15,125 nucleotides of DNA, from assembly GCA_023459675.1 (NCBI GenBank), contig JAEWTC010000002.1:1-15125 (forward strand), given 5' to 3'. The stretch's first letter is position 1. Each line of letters opens with the position of its first letter. Both the position numbers and the translations under genes were made by a program. Shown here piece by piece: positions 6,864-13,643 of the stretch. The DNA comes from Bacillota bacterium (GTDB lineage Bacteria; Bacillota; Clostridia; Christensenellales; Aristaeellaceae). The notes beneath the pieces were generated by a model that was given only the letters and a program-made list of their open reading frames with translations, made no database searches and had not been told where the DNA came from.

Positions 6864-7772
6864 TCAGCCTTTCACAGCGCCGATCATCACACCTTGCACA
6901 AAGTGCTTCTGCACGAAGGGGTACAAACAGATAATGGGAAGGGTGGCAAACATCACCATGGCGGCCTGCAGCACTTCCGGGGTGGATTGCACCGCCATAC
7001 CCTCGGATATGCTCACCGCGTCCGCGCCGGAGTTGAGCACCATGTTGCTGAGCAGATACTGTATGGGCTGCAGCGCCTTCTTGGTAATGAAGTAGCGCGC
7101 GTCCGCGTAGGCGTTCCAGCGGCCGACCGCGTAGAACAGCGAGAGCGTGGCGAGGATGGGCTTTGACAGCGGCAGGATGATTTTAAACAGGATCTGGAAG
7201 TTGCTGGCCCCGTCCAGAAACGCGGCTTCCTCCAGGCTCTCGGGAATGGTGGATTGCAGGAAGCTTTTCATGATCAGCATGTTGAACGGGGAGAACGACA
7301 GCGGGAGGATAAGCACCCACATTTTGTTGATCAGGCCGAGGCTTTTGAAAAGCAGGTATTCGGGGATCAGCCCGGCGTAGAAGTAGAGCGTGAACAGGAT
7401 CATCAGCGAGAAGAAGTTCCGCCCCAGCAGCCTTCTGCGCGACAGCGGATACGCCGCGCAGACGGTGATGATCATGCCGATGACGGTGAACAGAACGGTA
7501 ACGAGCACCGTATAGACCATGGAATGGGTCAGCTGGCCGTCGTTGAAAATGGTGACGTAGGCTTCCAGGGTTACGTCCTTGGGCCACAGTGTGACGCTTT
7601 TGGCAAGCACCGCGGAGTTGCCGGAGATGGACTTGACGGCGATGTGGACAAACGGAAGGATGCACGTAAGGCAAAGCAGGACGACGACCGCGACGATGAC
7701 CACGTCGCCGATGGTCAGGCGCATTTTCATGCCCGTGGAACCGCGCAGGGGTTTTGTTTGCTGCATGTTCAT
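6864..7772 (-). CDS. Carbohydrate ABC transporter permease (YtcP/MalG-type)
   Basis: A 302-residue inner-membrane subunit with about six transmembrane helices (approximately 22-44, 86-109, 120-142, 150-172, 205-220, 268-288). The EAA loop that contacts the ATPase is clear at 181-205 (EEAAFLDGAS...ILPLSKP). The C-terminus ending in VMIGAVKG is characteristic of the YtcP branch of CUT1 permeases. The first ATG (7772) follows AGGAGGT with seven bases of spacing; a second ATG lies two codons later. It starts 11 bases after the upstream permease gene stops. No ATP-binding protein gene is present here, so it probably relies on a shared MsmX-type ATPase encoded elsewhere. Confidence 0.95.
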   Translation of the reverse strand: MNMQQTKPLRGSTGMKMRLTIGDVVIVAVVVLLCLTCILPFVHIAVKSISGNSAVLAKSVTLWPKDVTLEAYVTIFNDGQLTHSMVYTVLVTVLFTVIGMIITVCAAYPLSRRRLLGRNFFSLMILFTLYFYAGLIPEYLLFKSLGLINKMWVLILPLSFSPFNMLIMKSFLQSTIPESLEEAAFLDGASNFQILFKIILPLSKPILATLSLFYAVGRWNAYADARYFITKKALQPIQYLLSNMVLNSGADAVSISEGMAVQSTPEVLQAAMVMFATLPIICLYPFVQKHFVQGVMIGAVKG

Positions 7773-7783
7773 TTCCCCACCTC

Positions 7784-8743
7784 CTAAATCAGGCCCGATT
7801 CGCCCAGGCTCTTGGCAAACCGGTCGGCCAGGAGGACGAGGATAAAGCCCAGCAGCGATTGGAACAGGCCCACGGCGGTGGCGTTGGAGAAGTTGCCTCC
7901 GGCGAGGCCCTTCTCATAAATGTAGATGGCGAGCTGGTACTGGTAATCCTTGACCAGCACGTTGCCAAACGAAGCGAGGCGCTCGTAGTTGGAGCCCATG
8001 ATGCGGCCGAGGTTTAAAATCAGCAGCGTAACGGCGGTGGCGCGGATGCCCGGCAGGGTGACGTGCCAGATTTTGCGGAAACGGTTCGCCCCGTCCACGG
8101 TGGCGGCTTCGTAAAGCTCCGCGTTGATGCCGGTGATCGCGGCCAGGAAGATGATGGTGCCCCAGCCCATGTTCTGCCATACCGCCATCAGCAGGTACGT
8201 GACCGCCCAATGGAACTTTTCCGTCAGGAAGGGGATGCCTTCCTTGATCAGCCCCGCGTCCATCAGCGTGATGTTGACCAGCCCCGTCGTAGGCCGAAAC
8301 AGCGTGTAGGATACGCTGGCGATGATGACCCAGCTCAGGAAGTGCGGCAGATACAGCACGGTTTGGGATACCCGCTTGAAACGGCGGAAGCGCAGCTCGT
8401 TGAGCATCAGCGCGAGGATAATGGGAACCGGAAACCCGATGGCCAAATCCAATACGTTGAACACCAGCGAGTTTTTCAGCGCCCGCAGAAAGTCCGCGTC
8501 CTTGAAAATCTTCGCGAAAACCTGAAAGCCCACGTACTCGCTGCCCGCGTAACCCCTGGCGGGCTTGTAATTCATGAAGGCGATGCGCAGGCCGGGGTAC
8601 GCGGCGTACTTGAAGATGATCACGAACGCCACCGGTAAAACGAGCAGCAGGTACAATTGCCAGTCGCGCTTCCAGGCGTTGCGCAGGGTGCGTGCGATCA
8701 AGCCCGTGCGGGCGTGGTTGACGGCTGGTTTCATATGGATCAA
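7784..8743 (-). CDS. Carbohydrate ABC transporter permease (LplB/YteP-type), first gene of the operon
   Basis: The partner permease, about 319 residues, with a basic N-terminus (ARTLRNAWKRDWQLYLLL) and about six transmembrane helices. Its EAA loop is at 209-233 (ELYEAATVDGANRF...TLPG). Other LplB-like marks are PGLRIAFMNYKP (50-61), SLVFNVLDLAIGFPVPIILALMLNE and YLPHFLSWVI. Start choice: GGAGGA (8751-8756) is seven bases from an in-frame TTG at 8741-8743 but 16 bases from the ATG at 8734, so I prefer the TTG; the ATG would shorten the protein by three residues. The order permease-permease-binding protein-GH105 is like the Bacillus subtilis yteP/ytcP/ytcQ/yteR rhamnogalacturonan region. Confidence 0.93.
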   Translation of the reverse strand: MIHMKPAVNHARTGLIARTLRNAWKRDWQLYLLLVLPVAFVIIFKYAAYPGLRIAFMNYKPARGYAGSEYVGFQVFAKIFKDADFLRALKNSLVFNVLDLAIGFPVPIILALMLNELRFRRFKRVSQTVLYLPHFLSWVIIASVSYTLFRPTTGLVNITLMDAGLIKEGIPFLTEKFHWAVTYLLMAVWQNMGWGTIIFLAAITGINAELYEAATVDGANRFRKIWHVTLPGIRATAVTLLILNLGRIMGSNYERLASFGNVLVKDYQYQLAIYIYEKGLAGGNFSNATAVGLFQSLLGFILVLLADRFAKSLGESGLI

Positions 8744-8807
8744 GCGACTGTCCTCCAAAAATTCACGAACGGCAGTGCAGCGATTCGTATCTCTATGATA
8801 TGCTTAT

Positions 8808-8836
8808 ACTATACAAACCCGCGCCGGTAGAATCCA
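8808..8836 (-). promoter_or_regulatory. Possible promoter of the transporter/enzyme operon
   Basis: On the minus strand TATAGT (complement of 8808-8813) makes a good -10 box, but the hexamer 17 bases upstream, TGGATT (complement of 8831-8836), matches the -35 consensus only at three positions. A weak -35 is what one expects of an activator-dependent promoter. The sequence ATCAACCA at 8843-8850, which recurs inverted near the regulator gene, lies just upstream of this -35. Confidence 0.35.
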
Positions 8837-8962
8837 TCGAATATCAACCAACAATTATGCATTTTCGGCCTTTTATTTTTGCGCTTCTACGGATTATATG
8901 TGATATTTGGCTGTTTTTACGCCAGCAAGCTCTATTATTGCAGTATTCTTCCAGATAGATGG

Positions 8963-8991
8963 TTGATTTTGCCCACACCATCTGGTACAGT
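8963..8991 (+). promoter_or_regulatory. Promoter of the AraC-type regulator operon
   Basis: TTGATT (8963-8968) and TACAGT (8986-8991) are spaced by 17 bases, with TG one base before the -10 (extended -10). The start of transcription would fall near 8998, giving a very short leader that begins at the ribosome binding site AGGGAGGT (8998-9005). The -35 overlaps TGGTTGAT (8960-8967), an inverted copy of the element near the divergent promoter, so self-repression is possible. Confidence 0.5.
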
Positions 8992-9012
8992 AGCGGCAGG
9001 GAGGTGCGCAAG

Positions 9013-9957
9013 ATGGCCAGGCGAGCGCGGCAGGTGATCGAATACCGGGTGTACGAATTGGATACCGATTTTCCCGCGCTGCTGCTGGACGGCGAGCAGT
9101 GGCATATTTCCGACGTGAAAAGCAAACGCCTGCATTTCCACAACTGCCTGGAAATCGGCGTATGCCATACGAACTCCGGCACGCTGCTGGTGCGCGACGA
9201 GCCCTACACCTTCCGAGCGGGCGACGTCACCCTTCTGCCAAGGCACGTGCCCCACACCACCTATTCCTCCCGGGGAATGAGCAGCCTGTGGAGTTACCTG
9301 TTTGTGGATTTGCGGGAGCTCCTGTCCGAAACCCTGCACGCCGAGGAGGATTTCGAGCTTGCGAGCTTCAGCCCGCAGAACTTCGTCCACCTGTTCCGGG
9401 GGGACGGCTATCCCAAGATCCGCTTCCTCGCGTCCTCCGTGATCGACGAGATGAAAGCCCAGCAGCCGCATTACCGGGAGTCCACGAAAGGGCTTCTGAC
9501 CGCGCTGTTTTACGAGTTCTCCCGCGCGCTCAAGGCGAGCGCCGATACCCCCGCCGTGAAAAAGCGCAAGGATACGCTGGTGCTCACCCCGGCGCTCAAC
9601 TACATTAACGAGAACTATATGCGCAAGGTTTCCGTGGACGAGCTGGCGGAGATGTGCCACCTGTCCACAACGCATTTCCGCCGCCTGTTTTTGACCATCA
9701 TGGGCAGCAGCCCGCACAGCTTCATCAACCAAACCCGCATCACGCGCGCGTGCACGATGCTCCAAACCACCGATCAGGCGATCCTCAACATCTCGGAAAC
9801 CGTGGGATTTGTGTCGGTATCCAGCTTCAACCGCTGTTTCCAGCAGATGATCGGCGAAACGCCGCGCAGGTACCGCAACCCCGAGGGGCCGGAGCACAAG
9901 CCGAAACGGCCGCAGAGCATCGTGCAGTACCGCGGCTGGGAAGCGCCGGATTTATAA
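9013..9957 (+). CDS. AraC-family transcriptional regulator with cupin sensing domain
   Basis: A 314-residue DNA-binding protein. Residues about 40-85 form a cupin-like sugar-binding pocket (RLHFHNCLEIGVC, then YTFRAGDVTLLPRHVPHTTYSS). Residues about 195-288 carry the paired AraC helix-turn-helix motifs: VSVDELAEMCHLSTTHFRRLFLTIMGSSP, then ILNISETVGFVSVSSFNRCFQQMIGETPRRYR. A 26-residue polar tail follows. The start is the ATG at 9013, with AGGGAGGT seven bases upstream; an in-frame ATG at 8959 lies upstream of the promoter boxes and is unlikely. It is divergent from the transporter operon and heads its own operon with DUF6171 and GH51 genes, the usual place for a local sugar-responsive activator. 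The inducer is probably a rhamnogalacturonan or arabinan fragment (inference). Confidence 0.92.
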   Translation: MARRARQVIEYRVYELDTDFPALLLDGEQWHISDVKSKRLHFHNCLEIGVCHTNSGTLLVRDEPYTFRAGDVTLLPRHVPHTTYSSRGMSSLWSYLFVDLRELLSETLHAEEDFELASFSPQNFVHLFRGDGYPKIRFLASSVIDEMKAQQPHYRESTKGLLTALFYEFSRALKASADTPAVKKRKDTLVLTPALNYINENYMRKVSVDELAEMCHLSTTHFRRLFLTIMGSSPHSFINQTRITRACTMLQTTDQAILNISETVGFVSVSSFNRCFQQMIGETPRRYRNPEGPEHKPKRPQSIVQYRGWEAPDL

Positions 9958-9980
9958 ACCGCAGCGAAGGGGGCAATCGC

Positions 9981-10241
9981 GTGGATCAGGCCGGGCCCTG
10001 CAGGCGTTGTTTGCTGGAAGACATAGCGGACGAGCAGGCGTTTTATGCTATAATCAAGGAACGAATCCGCCTGCTGCCCGACGGCGAACGAACGGACGCC
10101 GCGGAATACGCCCGCAGGCTTTCGCTGTGCACAGCGTGCGGCGATCTTAACCAAGGCACATGCGCCCTTTGCGGCTGCTATGTGGAAATCCGCGCGGCAA
10201 AACGCGGTATGCGCTGCCCGCAGGCGAACCCCAAATGGTAA
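9981..10241 (+). CDS. Small cysteine-rich DUF6171-like protein
   Basis: An 86-residue soluble protein. It begins with PCRRCLL (Cys7, Cys10), has a charged helical middle (QAFYAIIKERIRLLPDGERTDAAEYARRL), then a second cysteine set CTACGDLNQGTCALCGCYVE, and ends with RGMRCPQANPKW. The spaced CxxC pairs suggest a zinc ribbon. The arrangement matches what I remember of the Firmicutes family DUF6171, whose function is unknown. The start is GTG at 9981 with AAGGGGG seven bases upstream; the longer open frame overlaps the AraC gene and is not a real extension. Gaps of 23 bases to the regulator gene and 26 to GH51 suggest one transcript. A role in the arabinose or pectin pathway is not evident. Confidence 0.75.
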   Translation: MDQAGPCRRCLLEDIADEQAFYAIIKERIRLLPDGERTDAAEYARRLSLCTACGDLNQGTCALCGCYVEIRAAKRGMRCPQANPKW

Positions 10242-10267
10242 TTCAACACGCGGAGAGGGAGTATTCT

Positions 10268-11737
10268 ATGATCGACATCACCTTGAAACCGAACCATGCG
10301 CTGGGAACCATCAACCGCAATATCTACGGGCATTTCAGCGAGCATTTGGGCCGCTGCGTTTATCAGGGCCTGTATGTGGGCGAGAATTCCAAAATCCCCA
10401 ACGTGAAGGGTATGCGCTCCGACGTGGTCGGCGCCCTTAAGCACATCAAAACGCCGGTGCTGCGCTGGCCGGGCGGTTGCTTTGCCGACGAATACCACTG
10501 GGAGGACGGCATCGGCCCCAAGGAAAACCGCAAGCGCATGGTGAACACGCACTGGGGCGGCGTGGTGGAGGATAACTCCTTTGGCACGCACGAGTTTCTG
10601 GAGCTTTGCGCGCAGATCGGCTGCGAGCCCTACATCAACGCCAACGTCGGCTCCGGCACGGTGCGCGAGATGGCGGACTGGGTGGAGTACTGTAACAGCG
10701 ACGGGGATTCCACCGTTGTGAAGCGCCGCTGGCAAAACGGCCGCAAGGAAAGCTACGGTGTGAAATACTGGGGCGTCGGCAACGAAAACTGGGGCTGCGG
10801 CGGCAACATGACGCCGGAGTATTACGCCAACGAGTACCGGCGCTACCAAACCTATTGCCGCAGTTACGGCGCCAGCAAGCTGTACAAAATCGCCTGCGGG
10901 CCGAGCTCCGGCGATTATGCCTGGACCGAAACGATGATGAAAAACGCGGGGAAGATGATGGACGCGCTGACCCTGCACCATTATACCGTTCCCACCGGCA
11001 ACTGGCAGGATAAGGGCAGCGCCACCGCGTTTGACGGCAAGCTCTACTATCAAACCCTCTGCAACGCGCTGAAGATGGACGAGCTGGTGGAAAAGCACCT
11101 CGCGATTATGGACCGGTACGACCCCGAGCACCGCGTAGGCCTGATTGTGGACGAGTGGGGCTGCTGGCACAACGTGGAGCCGGATACCAACCCCGGCTTC
11201 CTCTACCAGCAGAACACCATGCGCGACGCGCTGGTAGCGGCGCTGACGCTGGATATTTTCAACAAGAACTGCACCCGCGTGGTGATGGCAAACCTTGCGC
11301 AGACCGTAAACGTGCTGCAGGCGGTAATCCTCACCGAGGGAGACCGCATGGTGCTGACGCCGACCTACCATGTGTTTGACCTGTACAAGGCGCACCACGA
11401 CGCGACCTTGATTTTCCACGAAGCGCAGGCGGGCACGACGGGGACCGGCGAATACACGGTGCCGGCCTTGAGCCTGACCGCGTCGAAAAAGGGGAACGTT
11501 GTGACCGTGACCCTGTCCAACACCGCGCTGGACGCGCCCGCCGAGCTGCGGCTTCAGCCGGGCGTGCCGGTGAAGAGCGCCGCGGGGCGCATCCTGACCG
11601 GGGCGATGAACGCGTATAACGACTTTGCCAATCAGCCCGTGGCCATCGCGGCCATGAAGGGCGTTACGGTATCCGCGGACGGCGTACACTGCACGCTGCC
11701 GCCCGCAAGCGTTGCCGAGCTCACCCTGACGATCTGA
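10268..11737 (+). CDS. abfA: GH51 alpha-L-arabinofuranosidase
   Basis: A 489-residue intracellular exo-enzyme that releases terminal alpha-L-arabinofuranose from arabino-oligosaccharides. The length (about 500) and lack of a signal peptide fit the bacterial GH51 family. The (beta/alpha)8 barrel shows NRNIYGHFSEHLGRCVYQGLYVG (17-39), VLRWPGGCFADEYHWEDGIGP (64-84), the acid/base Glu173 in VGNENWGCGG, LTLHHYTVP (235-243) and the nucleophile Glu296 in IVDEWGCWH. Residues from about 390 on form the usual C-terminal beta-sandwich. The ATG at 10268 follows AGAGGGAG with good spacing. It is the last gene of the AraC operon and is closed by a strong terminator. In rhamnogalacturonan-I breakdown it would trim arabinan side chains of imported fragments. 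Confidence 0.96.
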   Translation: MIDITLKPNHALGTINRNIYGHFSEHLGRCVYQGLYVGENSKIPNVKGMRSDVVGALKHIKTPVLRWPGGCFADEYHWEDGIGPKENRKRMVNTHWGGVVEDNSFGTHEFLELCAQIGCEPYINANVGSGTVREMADWVEYCNSDGDSTVVKRRWQNGRKESYGVKYWGVGNENWGCGGNMTPEYYANEYRRYQTYCRSYGASKLYKIACGPSSGDYAWTETMMKNAGKMMDALTLHHYTVPTGNWQDKGSATAFDGKLYYQTLCNALKMDELVEKHLAIMDRYDPEHRVGLIVDEWGCWHNVEPDTNPGFLYQQNTMRDALVAALTLDIFNKNCTRVVMANLAQTVNVLQAVILTEGDRMVLTPTYHVFDLYKAHHDATLIFHEAQAGTTGTGEYTVPALSLTASKKGNVVTVTLSNTALDAPAELRLQPGVPVKSAAGRILTGAMNAYNDFANQPVAIAAMKGVTVSADGVHCTLPPASVAELTLTI

Positions 11738-11805
11738 GAAAACGCGGGCGGACTTTCCCGGCCAGAGGTCGCACCGAACGATTTTTTCCATACGGACATT
11801 TCGAT

Positions 11806-11836
11806 AAAAACAACCGCGGCAGCGCGGTTGTTTTTT
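11806..11836 (+). terminator. Intrinsic terminator after the GH51 gene
   Basis: AAAAACAACCGCG (11806-11818) pairs perfectly with CGCGGTTGTTTTT (11823-11835) around a four-base loop, and the T tract is part of the right arm. With A's on the left arm it would also work on the minus strand. It separates the AraC/GH51 operon from the HTH/LRR pair. Confidence 0.92.
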
Positions 11837-11933
11837 ATTGCCCAGACTGCCGCAGCGCGTTCATGAAAGCGTTTTGGCTTAGGCTGCGGCGCAGCGGGAC
11901 GGCCACCTCGGCATGCCATGGATCGGCTTCCTT

Positions 11934-11965
11934 CCGTTTGTCCATGTTTTGTCACGGACAAACGG
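11934..11965. repeat. Perfect 10-bp inverted repeat upstream of the HTH-gene promoter
   Basis: CCGTTTGTCC (11934-11943) and GGACAAACGG (11956-11965) are exact inverted copies separated by 12 bases, so their centres lie 22 bases (about two helical turns) apart. The right arm ends nine bases before the -35 box. There is no U tract after it and no gene before it, so an operator for a dimeric regulator is more likely than a terminator. Confidence 0.7.
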
Positions 11966-11974
11966 TCATCTTCC

Positions 11975-12003
11975 TTGACTTCCAGCCTGTGGAAATCTAT
12001 ACT
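11975..12003 (+). promoter_or_regulatory. Strong sigma-A-type promoter of the HTH/LRR pair
   Basis: TTGACT (11975-11980) and TATACT (11998-12003) are separated by exactly 17 bases, and each box differs from consensus at one position. Transcription would start near 12010. The ribosome binding site AAGGGGGG (12034-12041) lies six bases before the GTG start of the next gene. Confidence 0.8.
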
Positions 12004-12047
12004 TTGCATATACCGTCGAACCGCAAACCGCATAAGGGGGGCATTTT

Positions 12048-13625
12048 GTGGCCTGTCGTGAAATTTTCGCGAAAAACCTGAGGGCTTTGCTGCACCAGTA
12101 CGGCATCACCAGCGTGCAGCTTGCCAAAGCCATCGGCGTGGATCCTTCCCTGGTGAGCCGCTGGCGCAAACAGGGCTGCAGCAACCGCAACGTGAACGAA
12201 TACGCGCTTGCCGTCGCAAGCTATATCGCCAAGCGCAACCATTCGGCGGAAAACGCCGCGTGGCTGCAGGCGCAGCTCGCCTCCGTACCGCTGCCCAGCA
12301 CCGCCGCGGATACGGCACGCCTGATGCTGTGGCTGTACCCCGAGGCGGACGTCGCCTCCTTACTCTCGGAGGAGGACCAGTTTACCAATCTGCTGGTCGT
12401 CAGCAGCTTCCATCAGGCGGTGCAGCATATGCCCGCAAGCGCGGCCGCGCCGTTTGCCGGGGAGGTATCGGCGGGTATCGGCACGGATGAGATCATATCC
12501 GTACTGCGCGCGGAGCTTGCCACCGTGGGAAGCGGCCAGACCATAATGATTTACCTGTCCAGCGAGGCGGCGGCATTCGCGGTTCAACGCCCGTTCGTAA
12601 CCGCCGTACAGGAAGCGGTTCTCACAAAGAAGCTGGTCGTGCGCATGCTGGTGCAATCCGCGAACAACTCCGCGGCCTCCGGCAGGCTGGTGTCCGCCTA
12701 TATGCAGCTGCTGGTGTCGGGAAGTTTGCAGTTCAACATCATCCAGGGCACGCCGCAGACCTTCACCACCGCCGTGCACCTGATGCTGCCCGGCCGCGCC
12801 GCGCTGTGCATTACCGAGGCCACGCAGAAGAACAGCCGCCCCGTGCTGGTGGTGATCCGCGAGCAGGCCGTGATCGGCGACATGCTGGAAAACTTCGAGC
12901 ATTCCCTGCGCTTTGCGCGCCCGATGATGACCGCGTATGACGACAGCTTTGCCCGCAGCATCATCGAAACCTTCTTCGAGGAATACGGCGTGCCCGGCAG
13001 CCTGGACGTGATCAAGTGCGGCCTGAACCCCATGTTCATGACCGTGGACCAGTATTGCAAGGTGGTGCGGGACTTCGGCCATCAGGAAGAGCAGTACGAA
13101 TGGCGGCGCGTGGAATTCGGCCGTTTCAAGGACGCGATGGACCAGGTGCTGCTGGATTCGCGGTTCCGGGAGGTGCTGTCGCTGCCCAAGCTGCGCGAGA
13201 TCGCCCGCACAGGCCGGTGCAAGATGCCCGCGATGTATTTCATGGATTCGGGCGTATGGCACCTGGAGGCGGAGGATTGCGCCGCGCTGATCGGCGGCTA
13301 TATCCGCTATCTGGAGCGCGTGCCCAACTTCCACGTCATCCTTCTGGAGGACGAAAGCCAGTTTATGCCCAACTCCTGCTGGCACATCAAGAACAACAAA
13401 CACGTGATGATTCATTCCTGGAACGTGGACGAGCCGTTGATGATCTACTCCGACCAGATGATGCTCATCGACGAGTTTCAAAAGCATTTCGATTACCTTT
13501 GGGGCAAAAACAGCGGTGGCGGCTCCAGCAAGCGCGCCGCCATCGAAACCCTGCGGGAAATCCAAGCGCAATGCCTGCGGCACCTGGGCCGAACCGCCCC
13601 GGACGCAGAGCCTGCATTGACCTGA
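12048..13625 (+). CDS. Helix-turn-helix protein with a large unrecognised C-terminal domain
   Basis: A 525-residue protein starting at GTG. Residues about 8-45 form an XRE-type helix-turn-helix (NLRALLHQYGITSVQLAKAIG, then a recognition helix VDPSLVSRWRKQG), so it should bind DNA. The remaining roughly 450 residues, about 100-500, alternate hydrophobic strands and helices with no signal peptide or transmembrane segment. Two stretches look alike in layout, TIMIYLSSEAAAFA...VVRMLVQ (about 165-205) and NFHVILLEDESQFM...LMIYSDQMMLIDEFQKHFDYLW (about 425-485), which may be two halves of a duplicated sensor or phospholipase-D-like fold. I see no HKD motif, so any such fold would be inactive. The family is not one I can name. 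The gene has its own strong promoter with an inverted repeat in front, which it may bind itself, and the secreted LRR protein gene follows 18 bases later. Confidence 0.85.
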   Translation: MACREIFAKNLRALLHQYGITSVQLAKAIGVDPSLVSRWRKQGCSNRNVNEYALAVASYIAKRNHSAENAAWLQAQLASVPLPSTAADTARLMLWLYPEADVASLLSEEDQFTNLLVVSSFHQAVQHMPASAAAPFAGEVSAGIGTDEIISVLRAELATVGSGQTIMIYLSSEAAAFAVQRPFVTAVQEAVLTKKLVVRMLVQSANNSAASGRLVSAYMQLLVSGSLQFNIIQGTPQTFTTAVHLMLPGRAALCITEATQKNSRPVLVVIREQAVIGDMLENFEHSLRFARPMMTAYDDSFARSIIETFFEEYGVPGSLDVIKCGLNPMFMTVDQYCKVVRDFGHQEEQYEWRRVEFGRFKDAMDQVLLDSRFREVLSLPKLREIARTGRCKMPAMYFMDSGVWHLEAEDCAALIGGYIRYLERVPNFHVILLEDESQFMPNSCWHIKNNKHVMIHSWNVDEPLMIYSDQMMLIDEFQKHFDYLWGKNSGGGSSKRAAIETLREIQAQCLRHLGRTAPDAEPALT

Positions 13626-13643
13626 ACATAAGGAGAGTTGCGT

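Larger units (their letters stand above)
11738..12047. other. 310-base intergenic region: terminator, inverted repeat and strong promoter
   Basis: No gene is supported here. The first 68 bases show nothing notable beyond a T run at 11782-11787. Then come the GH51 terminator (11806-11836), about 97 bases without recognisable signals, a perfect 10-bp inverted repeat (11934-11965), a near-consensus promoter (11975-12003) and a 5' leader of about 38 bases with the ribosome binding site of the next gene. Confidence 0.8.

Noticed and set aside
10178..11791. 537-codon minus-strand open frame opposite the GH51 gene
   Set aside because: The GH51 catalytic motifs on the plus strand leave no doubt; the antisense frame crosses the terminator region and has shadow composition.
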